From positions 161,335 to 225,334 of the forward strand of contig JAMAHW010000070.1 of assembly GCA_023627715.1 (NCBI GenBank): a stretch of DNA of 64,000 nucleotides. The letters run 5' to 3'. Within the stretch, counting starts at the first letter, position 1. Each line of letters begins with the position of its first letter. The position numbers and the translations under genes are program-made. Under the pieces are notes generated by a model, which saw nothing but the letters and a program-made list of their open reading frames with translations, searched no databases and was not told the origin of the DNA. This DNA comes from Periconia sp. R9002. Its lineage: Eukaryota; Ascomycota; Dothideomycetes; Pleosporales; Periconiaceae. Shown here piece after piece: positions 55,486 through 64,000 of this stretch.

Positions 55486-57879
55486 GGTGAGCAAACAGTC
55501 TGTGAAGCCGAAGCAGGCGAATGACGAAAGATGAGGTGCACCTGGCAACTCATGAAGTCATGAGATTATGGGTTATACGGAGACGGTGTGGGTGGAAGCC
55601 GGCTGTGGAAGAAGAAAAGCACGGTAGAGTATGGAGCGAGGGAGAGTACGCAAGTCAGCTCGGAGCAATTACTTTGTGACTGTGGAGCTGCCCCAGGTGG
55701 CAAAATAATGTGGCCGCTGGTGACTGTCCCAGGTACAAGAGACGGCCGTGTCTCCATATAAAACACGCAGCAGGATCAAGTACCGTCTTCAAGTACAGTG
55801 CACAAGCTCGGTGAAGACCGATGCCAACCACTTGAGTTGTTCTGTCTCGCATACGAATGTGGCAAAGCTGGGTGTGGCAGTGCTCCAGCGGCCAGCAGGG
55901 CAGGGGTGGGAGGATAATTAGCCACTTTGGAGAGTTGTGGGCAATACCGCAAGTAGTAGTAAGTTGGGTATCAATATCCTCGCGCCAGTCTGTCCGTTAT
56001 CGATTGTGTTGATGAAAGTGAGGTGGAGGTTGGTGATGGGGAACGGAACGAGGTCTGAGTTAAGTACCAGTATATGGGCAATGGAGGTATAGTGGCCCCG
56101 GGACTGCCATAGCTGGTCAGACTGCATCGTTTGGACGAGAGACGACGAGAGAAGAGTTCAACGAGACGCGAGGGTGCAACCATGCACGCAAAGCCGGCGC
56201 TTGCGCTTGCGGGCCATGGGTCTCGGTACAAAGGCATGGAAAGGTAGTGGTGGGCTGAAATGGACGAGGCGTGCGAGGGATGAGGCACTAGCTGCTCGGC
56301 CTTGACTCGGCCTGCCCAATCAGAGACTTCGGAGCCGCCGAAATAGATGCGCTGTGAGGGTATGTGGCGGTGCTGTGTGTATGTACTGTATGTGGCTGAG
56401 CAAAGAGAGATCAACATCTGATCTCTCTCGCTCTCTCCCTCTTTCTCTCATCAGAACAGAGTCGCAAAACAACAGCATCAACAACAACACTGGACTCACC
56501 GACGCATGGTGATGCTGATCTCTCCAACTGTTGACTGCTGACCCCCTCCCCACTGCGGCGGCAAGCCACCAAACCCTTTGGATGTGATGATGGATGGCTA
56601 GCCGCATGCCCAAAAAATCATGTGACACGGCTTTATCCCAAAGAGTGGCCTGCGTAGGGGCTGCCCACCAATAACAACCCCCAAGTCGCGTTTCGAGCCC
56701 ATCACGTCGCCATGATCCATGCTCATGTCTTTTTCACGAGGCCGCTGCTTGTTGCGACATTTTTGCGTCCGAGTGATGAGCGGAAGCTGGTTGGTGTGCT
56801 TCATGCACACAGGGAGAGGTGCAACGGTTGAGCCATTTATCCAATCGTTAGGCAGTCGAGATATTGCCGGCACTCGCACTTGCATGTCTCTGTTTCGCGC
56901 CGTCAGTTCAGGTGCCCTTAGTACTGTCCCTTTTACAACATCTATCCGACAGGCATGGCCCCCGTACTTCTCACAATAGATGGAAGCGGCTCACGGCTGT
57001 AACGGGGTCCACGGGGAGCGGCGGGACGACTATAGTAGTGCTCCGAACCTCGTACGAATCAGCGTCAGTATATACAGCGAGAGCCGCCTGAAAGGCCATC
57101 CTCGACTCGAGGCCAGGTCTCCAGGAATGATCAATTGCGGGGATCCTGTTCATTCCATGAGAACCCAGGATGGATCGTCCAATGTGCGTGAAGGTCGTGC
57201 ATAATCACGGGAATGTCTCATCGAATTGATCTGTAAATGTTTTGTGGCACGGGGTCCTTTTTCCCACATTCATCATGTCGAACGAAAACGGAGGTTACTA
57301 GAAACGGTAACATGATATCAACAGTGAATCAAAGATGCACGTAATGCATCTAATCTTGTAGGTACTTCTATCGATACCTCCATAAGTACATCAATACCTA
57401 GGTACGTATGTAGATGCATGGTTGAGTCGTGTCCGTCTCACAGTACCATTCCAGACTGGGCACGCAAGTCTTCGCCTGTTGACAAAATAGGAGCGTATAC
57501 AACTATACTTTGCAATCGAAGACTTTTGTTGGGAATAATAGGCAAAACATTGCGCAGGTAGGTACATTTGCGAATGAAGGCAATGCAGAGAGTAATGCTA
57601 GCCTAATACAAAATAGCGCAGTCTTGGCGCGAAAGCGCGACAGTCTATACAAACACCCACCTACCTACTTACGTACCTCGTCCTCAACCGCCTCTCCCAT
57701 CCACCCACCCCCACCTGGTTATCGCGCTGTCGCATTGTTGCCATTGCATCACCACTCTGTCAAGGTCAGCAGCCCTGTGACGCCTCCACTCGGCGCGTTT
57801 ACATTCTCGCCTCTGTCGCGCCTTCTCCAGCCACGCCTCTTTGTCCGCACCCAGGGTCATCTTACGCTCCACGCCCTCC
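55486..57879. other. 2.4 kb divergent spacer, no supported gene
   Basis: Upstream regions of the giant minus-strand gene and of THO1. It includes a CT-rich stretch at about 56418-56450 and a GTACCTA-type repeat near 57358-57410. Open frames are short and unrecognised. Confidence 0.45.
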
Positions 57880-58737
57880 ATGGCCAATTACGATTCGCAA
57901 AAGGTGCCTGACCTCAAGGCGCTGCTCACGGAGCGCGGCCTACCAACCACCGGCAAGAAATCGGACCTGATCGATCGCCTTACTAAAGACGACGAAAACA
58001 AAGCGGAAGCACCTTCCACCGCTCCTGCCAAGATCCACCCCGAAGATGAGATCGATTGGGACGATGAAGAAGAAACAGCTGCTGAACCAGCCAAGGCCAC
58101 AGCGCCTTCGTCTGAGAACAAAGAGACCACGGTTGCTGCTCCAGCCAGCGAACCTGAAGTAGTCGCCAACGCCGGCGGCACCGGCCAACCTCCCAACCCT
58201 CAAGCCGTCCCTAACCAGAAAGCCGACATCGATCCTTCCACCACCGATGATCTTTCCGTGAAGCCACCCACCGAGAAGGTTGAGGTACCTGAGGACGAGT
58301 CTAAGAAGGAAGAACCCGCCGTCGATTTCACCAAGGGAGTAGCAGCTAGTAATTTAGCCGAGGAGATCGAGAAGCGCAGGAAACGTGCCGAGAGATTTGG
58401 ATTGAAAATTGACGAGGATCCTAATGTAAAATTGTTAGAGCGTGCCAAGAAATTCGGAAGCTCGGGGCCACCCAAAGGACTGGATGAAGCTTTACCGGAA
58501 CGCGAACGTCGTAAGCGGGGCCGGGAAGACAACGAGGATGGTGGACGACACAAGCGGCGTGGTGGAGGCCGGTCTGGTGGCCGACCAGGGCGCGGCAATC
58601 AAGATGGAGGAAGACGGTCAGATAACCGAAGGGATACCGGGCGATCCAACAATGGAGCGCCCTCGTGGATGAGTGAAGCCGACCGACAGAGATTATCATC
58701 TCGCAAGGATCGATTCTCCCGTCAAGCCGCCTCTTGA
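57880..58737 (+). CDS. THO1: SAP-domain RNA-binding protein Tho1 (SARNP/CIP29 family)
   Basis: This 285-aa intronless protein couples transcription to mRNA export by binding nascent RNA and DNA. The ATG at 57880 was chosen because it opens the SAP domain (YDSQKVPDLKALLTERGL, then GKKSDLIDRL, residues 4-38). An acidic, Glu/Pro-rich linker follows. The conserved Tho1/MOS11 C-terminal motif is at about residues 156-205 (NLAEEIEKRRKRAERFGLKI and KLLERAKKFG). The tail is RGG-like (GGGRSGGRPGRGNQDGGRR) and RNA-binding. The frame stays open upstream without a better ATG. Confidence 0.92.
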   Translation: MANYDSQKVPDLKALLTERGLPTTGKKSDLIDRLTKDDENKAEAPSTAPAKIHPEDEIDWDDEEETAAEPAKATAPSSENKETTVAAPASEPEVVANAGGTGQPPNPQAVPNQKADIDPSTTDDLSVKPPTEKVEVPEDESKKEEPAVDFTKGVAASNLAEEIEKRRKRAERFGLKIDEDPNVKLLERAKKFGSSGPPKGLDEALPERERRKRGREDNEDGGRHKRRGGGRSGGRPGRGNQDGGRRSDNRRDTGRSNNGAPSWMSEADRQRLSSRKDRFSRQAAS

Positions 58738-59195
58738 GCCTGAACAAGCAGCTACTTCTTTCTTTACTATCGGGAATGTGCAGGCATTGCCCGCTGGCAG
58801 CCGGCGTACATGTACAACATATTTCTTTACCGCTTGGTTGGGATCAGATTGCCACGGGGAGCTTTGGGATATCCTTTCGTATGTGCGCCAAGATATTATA
58901 CAATTGAATCAATGGGCCTTTCTCTTCGATCCTTCCCGTTCATCATTCTTGCTACTCGCGCCTCCATCGACTTCCTCAGAACCCATCGGAATGTTGAATG
59001 ATGACAACATGTCCGTCATGATACTTCAACCCTCGTGCACATGTGCCAGTTCAGTGAGGTCTTACGAGTCGATGTTCTACATGTACCTCTTCGGCCAACT
59101 GATGTCTTCATTTATTCCTTGCAAAACGTTCCGAGTACAAACACACAACATTCATCTCATAAACAGCCCGATAATCTCGTAGAGACATGGTTCGA
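58738..59195. other. Spacer between THO1 and the transporter relic
   Basis: THO1 3' region. A plus-strand frame (58673-59182) overlaps the THO1 end and shows no family motif. Confidence 0.4.
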
Positions 59196-59980
59196 TAAGG
59201 AAAGAGTAGTTGCAACGGGCACCGTGATGAGCGGCATTGTTGTATACGATGTCACTTATGTCCTGATACTGAGTTGTATCATCCCCACTTTGGGCTTTCT
59301 TTGGGCCAGTCAGTTAATGGGATCCATCATCTTCGGGTAAGCACTTCTTTCTTTCCTTGCTCTACTCTCTGGCTCTCCAAGAGGCTGACGCACGGAAAGA
59401 CAGGGAGCTGTCCTACAAGATGGCACTCAAAGACTTGCTCGTGCTTGTGTTTACTGCGCCTCCTTCCTTGACTTCATCGGTTACAACATCCCTTACTTCT
59501 ACATTTCCACATATGCCCGAGAGGCCCTTGGGACAAGCCAGAATCTCGCACTTTACACATTGGTCATGGTAGTAGGAGTGAGTTCTTTTGGCTGAATAGC
59601 CAGCGGGTTCGGCAATGTAGGCTCTCTAGTAGGATGGTGCCTGTGTGCGGCTGTGAGTGTTATTTTGGTGTTCAGTTGGATCAGCATAACAATCATTGAA
59701 CATCGTTTATGTTGAGCGTTTTGTGGGGCATATAATTTCCATGTTCACTCAACCACATCGTCTTGCTAACCGCAATCCTATGCTTTTATCCGCGTCCATT
59801 CTCACTCTCCCAGTTTCCTGCTTTGCTACCTTCTGCCCCGAATTCTTGTGTCTTGGGACACGCATGGGCATGGGCATGGTCCGCGTCCAATCTGGCTACG
59901 TCGAGCAGTCCACCCATTGCTAGTCAACTTCTTCGCACAAGGGATGATGAGCCGGTAGACTTCTTGGGCCTCCGACTATA
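59196..59980 (+). pseudogene. Decayed MFS transporter of the monocarboxylate (MCT) type
   Basis: Pieces of one MFS transporter appear in order but in changing frames. A helix-like segment (IPTLGFLWASQLMGSIIF) is followed by MALKDLLVLVFT. In a second frame comes CASFLDFIGYNIPYFYISTY with AREALGTSQNLALYTLV, the typical start of the MCT C-terminal half, then a stop inside SSFG-IASGFGNVGSL. Later LGTRMGMGM is in one frame and SSPPIASQLL in another. At least three frame changes and an in-frame stop are visible. No N-terminal half was found upstream. The gene is not functional. Confidence 0.75.
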
Positions 59981-60945
59981 GAGTGGCTATTTTTTTACTG
60001 GTCAGCTGTACGTTGGTAGTACTTTGGTTCGTCTTTATGAAGATGGTTTAGGTAATAATCGATAGGCGGGGCGGGCCAACGCATATGCGTCATGTCATGT
60101 TCAGGATTTGCTTCCGGGCGCAAGAAGTTAACTCATACTGGCCATCATCACAATGCATTTGTCACCGATGATAACGTATACATGAAAGCAAAGAAGAAAA
60201 GCTTAGCCGGCGACAGGATTGAGAGGCGTAGGTATGACTATCAAGTGTTAAATAGTGCTGTATGAGTAATTTACGTGCAACTTTCCAGTCAGCGTGCCCG
60301 AGTTCATAGCGGACGGCGATCCAAACAACAAATTGCAAAAGTAAAGGCTAGAAAACTCGAAGAGCGCGATCGAATGCTACTGTGACTTTTAAGAGTAGAT
60401 CGTACGAAGTCAGGAATGCTGGGAGTATTTCTCAATCGCAAATACGATGTAAAGCTCCTATTGTTCTGCCGATTTCGCTTTCATCGCTCCAATCATCCTT
60501 GTCTTTGGATAAGACCTTACAACCTCTACTATTGCGTTATCACGAATTTAGAATTCGGCTTTCTTAGTTGACCGCTGTTAGCATAACCTCGATTACCGTC
60601 GCTCCCCTCTCCTCTTGGGCGGTGAGAAGAAGACATGAACACAACCGCTTTCAGCAATATCGATGAAAGCCTTGATGTGAATCAAGTCTTCCCTAATTGA
60701 ACAGCGAACGAATCGCCTCACTTGCTAAACAGATAACGTCTAAGATTAAAGCTGAGCGGCATTCTAATTCCACTCACCCCTAGAATGGTGTACTAGCTTT
60801 AGCTGCTTAAATGGGCTGTGAAGAAATGGATCTGTTGTTAGAATGGACATCAAGAGAAAGGAATAAATTTAACGAGCGTTCCTGATCATTATCCCTGCGG
60901 ACTGATGATGTCAAAATTACTTTAAAGGGACATGTTGGTTGTTGT
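59981..60945. other. Spacer without a supported gene
   Basis: Between the transporter relic and the 3' end of the rhodopsin-domain gene. No gene is seen. Confidence 0.4.
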
Positions 60946-62419
60946 TCATCTATGGGAAATATCAAATACGTCCCTCGATAAGGTAACGTCTGTAGTCACC
61001 GTTATAGCATGTTCACCGTCTTGCTTTTCCACGCCACTCGTTGTTCCAGTTGAAGTAGGACTAGACGTCCTGGCCAAATTCACCAACTCCAATTCGTCAT
61101 CCATTTTGCCACCTTGAACAGCCGAAGTGCTAATTCCATCATCATTGTAACCAATAGCCTTGCTATTATCGGTCCGCAGGTACCCATCGGTGCTGCGATT
61201 AGTTGAGTTCTTGGCATTTGACCGGAAAATGAGGGATTTGAGGGCCGGAAGCGACACGACGATTACTGCTGTGCACATTTCAGCTGTACACCAAGCATCT
61301 GCAGCCATGTTAGCCTTCGAAGGGTGAGAAATGTTTAAGGAGGGGTAGGTTGTGCTTGAATGAGATACAAGCTTTTCAATAGTTTGCTATGCATGCTGCT
61401 CATCGCTAAGAAATTGTGTTCCATGAGAGGATGATACGCGGTGAAATGAGACGGGATCACGTACTGCCAGAGGCGTCATCGATATTGTAATTCGTCGCAG
61501 CATATGCTATGAAACGGGCAAGGCTGATCACAATCGTGATTAGACCTAGAGAAAAAATGCCGACGAGGCCAATTTTCTGACGCCGACGGAGTTTGAGGCA
61601 GTTAATGATAAAGAATGGGAGGATAAAGACTACCGAATAGCAGCCCGTTAGTTAACATGGCAAAAAAGGATGTGGAGCTTGCATACGTAAGAGATCAGTG
61701 GAGAAGTTCAATGACCAATTAATCGCCAAGGCAGTGAAAGAGTTCCAGGTAGAACCAAGCTGTGTTTCGAGTGTCCTGATAGAAGGTATCAGTTGGTAAG
61801 TTCCTTTTGCTAACATCTGGTTTCGAAACATACCAATTATCGGAGAGAGAAGGCGCGATGAGTGTATCCGTCAAGATACTTGCAATAAAAGCACACGTCA
61901 TAAATGCAGTGCCTATGTACACTGCAATTCGAAGACGCCTGAACCCCCGTGGAATCAACCACCAATAGAAAGTTATGAGGGAAGCCTTGGGAAAATATAG
62001 TCCGACGTCGAAGAAGTAGCAGGATACGAAGACTGTCTGGAAGGAACTCGTCAATAAGTTAACAGTATCTTTATCATTTTTTAAAAGTTGATGATTCGAG
62101 TGCGTCTCGTGGATTGTACCTACTTTTAAGTAATAGACAGAATCAGAAGTCGAATCATCGTTCAAGGGATGGCTCACTTCGATGTGAAGGGCTATTATAG
62201 AGCAAGCCACCCATCCCGAAGTGCAGATCCATCCACCCCATACCATATAATCAGGATAAGTCAGAGCGCGGCGCTCAAGCCGAAGTCGAATCCAGCATCG
62301 TAAAAGAGTGACGATCAGTGCTAGGCCCAGCAGGATTGCTTGGAGAAGCTGCATAGAAGATCAGTAGATTTCGAATAGGACTGCCCTGCCTTACTCACGA
62401 TAGATGATTTGAGGTCCAT
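60946..62419 (-). CDS. Seven-helix membrane protein, fungal rhodopsin-domain family
   Basis: Six exons join with consistent phases: 62399-62419, 62124-62348, 62036-61834, 61775-61687, 61629-61465 and 61298-60946 (351 aa). The short first exon (MDLKSSI) leads into helix 1. Family marks are LTYPDYMVWGGWICTSGW, FFDVGLYFPKASLITFYWW, NSFTALAINWSLNFSTDLL and FILPFFIINCLKLRRRQKIG. The last helix pair contains NAWCTAEMCTAVIVVSLPAL followed by KSLIF, typical of this fungal family. The C-terminal tail is polar and probably cytosolic. Such proteins, related to the PTH11-like group, are often near host-interaction or metabolite genes; ligand and role are unknown. Confidence 0.85.
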
Positions 62420-63540
62420 GGTGGTACCTGCGAAACAACAACCAACGACGGATGCTGTGCTCTCCTTGCCAGATCACGAAAGCCGAATGGCTGGGACGCG
62501 ACACCTTCGCTTTATACCACGACGGTAGGATCATAAGCTGTCTCCACGGAAGCGGGAGTTCTAGAGGCGCCCGAATCTCGATTAGCTAGAATTAGCTCGT
62601 GTTCTATTCCCGAGCCGGTGCCATGATTTATAGAGTTCAACGCCATTGTTAGCGCTAACTAGCTTGCCTCATGGAGATCAATCGAAGATACAACACATCC
62701 GATCGTAGGGTCCTGAGTATAAAGGACAAATTGGAATGCTTTGTCAATTATGTGACTGAATTCAATGCTTGCCTGACGCCAATGTTCCATCACAGGTGCA
62801 GTTGATAGAATTGAGAAGCCACCCTTTGTAGTTGTCAATTTATTGCAAATTATGTGCATGGTTTACATCCCTACCGAGCAGGAAGAAACAGAACCGCGGA
62901 GGAGTGGTAAGGCCCCTGCCCCTGTGTCCTACATAGCGTTCAGATCAATTGATATCATTGATACCGGTATGGTGATTTTCACCCGAAGTAGCCTCGCGTC
63001 GAAGAATTTAGACTGCTGGAGGGCCATTGCACGCCTAACTGCCTTCACAAAAGATTGTTCTGTTAGTTGAGAATGGGGATTTGTGTTTTCTTGCGGGAAA
63101 ATCAAAGCATTTGAAGGCGTTAACTGGTTGCTACAGAATGGTTGGTACCGAGTCAGCGTATAAGCCAAGGCTACGAGGGGCTTGATAGTGGTGGCAGGAG
63201 AAGAAAAATCTCGCACGTAGGCTTAAAAATTCCTTATTTCCATGGGCGAGCTAAAATGATCTTGTGTTCTGTTACACATTAATATAACATTCAAGTTGCT
63301 TTAATACCAAGTGCTCAAGGCTTATTATTAAAGACCACCAGTTATGATTATGACAGTGAGTATTAACTTGTTGCTCGCACCTGTACGAATTGATGTTCTT
63401 AAATTCATGCGTACCTGCAGTATACGGTGTGAAATCGTGGCGTCTTCCTAAGTGCTATGGCTGAGATAGAGAACGCCACTCGCCCTTACTAGAAGCGTAG
63501 CGTGGAAAAAATTGGTTTCCACCACCTATAAGCGTCTATC
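62420..63540. other. Spacer with a possible coding relic
   Basis: On the minus strand, 62929-63216 and 62659-62859 are open in the same frame, with helix-like content in the first (SFVKAVRRAMALQQSKFF). No intron joins them cleanly and I recognise no family. It may be a relic. Nothing else is seen. Confidence 0.3.
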
Positions 63541-64000
63541 CTAAGCTCTACACTAGCTATTAGTAGTTAGTATATATTAAGTTCCTATTAAAGTGTCTTT
63601 TTTTTAAAATTAATTAGTAAAATTAAAGAGGGTAGAAAGTATATACTTTTTTATATTTACCTACTTTTTTTTAAAGTATCTTTTTTTTTATAATTAATTA
63701 GTAAAATTAGTTATAGTATTAATACTAGTTTAAAGTTTTATAGTAATACTTTTAGCTAAAAATATATATATAATAACTATTAAGCTATAGTATAGTCTAT
63801 TACTACCTATTAGTATAATAGGAAGAATTAATTACTTACTAATACTAACTACTACTTATATAATACTAAATAACCTATATACTAAACTATCTTAGTCTAT
63901 CTTACACTAGTCTAGTTAAAAAGAGTAGTTATTTATAGTTATAATAGGTGCTTTCTATACTAATATAAGAGTTAAATTAAAGATAATAAATATAAGTACT
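63541..64000. repeat. AT-rich, CpG-free tract, probably a RIP-degraded repeat
   Basis: Sequence becomes extremely AT-rich at about 63541 and stays so to the window edge. No CG dinucleotide is present, CA and TG are very rare, and TA is abundant, the pattern left by RIP. A 36-bp element at 63590-63625 recurs at 63673-63709 with a few changes (AAAGTGTC or AAAGTATC, a T-run, AATTAATTAGTAAAATTA). No coding frame survives. Confidence 0.75.

Noticed and set aside
57358..57410. GTACCTA-like units before THO1
   Set aside because: Too short and irregular to call a repeat array.
58673..59182. 169-codon plus-strand frame after THO1
   Set aside because: It overlaps the THO1 coding end in another frame, and its first part is the shadow of THO1.

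Overview
This window is nuclear DNA of a filamentous ascomycete, most likely a dothideomycete close to Pleosporales. The evidence is the gene set (fungal MIC60, a DUF3433 membrane protein, a fungal rhodopsin-domain protein, a bZIP protein with a DUF3425-like C-terminus, a SET/MYND protein and THO1). It is also the short GT-AG introns of roughly 50-85 bases with CTGAC-like branch sites, and an AT-rich, CpG-free tract at the right edge that looks like a repeat destroyed by RIP (repeat-induced point mutation). There are no operons: genes are scattered on both strands. Every spliced model given here was joined by hand from splice consensus and reading phase. No alignment or search was run.

Layout, left: an unrecognised protein and MIC60 diverge around a long DNA hairpin (1-3.5 kb). 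A small protein with two copies of a conserved 31-residue peptide and one membrane segment follows (4.3-5.0 kb). Next are a spliced secreted Thr/Pro-rich protein with a PAN/apple-like domain (5.3-6.5 kb), a meroterpenoid-type methyltransferase (7.5-8.3 kb), an arylamine N-acetyltransferase (10.1-11.2 kb) and a bZIP regulator (13.4-14.6 kb). This part is gene-poor with long empty spacers and reads like an accessory region.

Middle: after a 4.3 kb empty stretch come an RRM protein, a divergent LisH-WD40 / SET-MYND pair, a long DUF3433 membrane protein, a GNAT acetyltransferase and a secreted asparaginase. A superoxide dismutase pair follows: a very small Cu/Zn-SOD-like protein without most metal ligands, placed just downstream of a Mn-type SOD that carries a signal peptide. 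Next are a deleted and frameshifted protein kinase relic, an amino-acid permease, an NmrA-like protein and a class III aminotransferase. Asparaginase, permease, aminotransferase and the later threonine dehydratase all concern amino-acid nitrogen, but nothing shows that they are co-regulated.

Right: a broken lysine-rich gene, an intron-bearing tRNA-like gene, a GT31-like Golgi glycosyltransferase with a PAN-like tail, and ILV1 with four exact 17-bp promoter repeats. These are followed by a 1561-residue disordered protein ending in a methyltransferase-like domain, THO1, a decayed MFS transporter, a six-exon rhodopsin-domain membrane protein, and finally the AT-rich tract. The most unusual items are the SOD pair, the promoter hairpin, the twin-peptide protein, the 17-bp promoter array and the odd tRNA-like locus.
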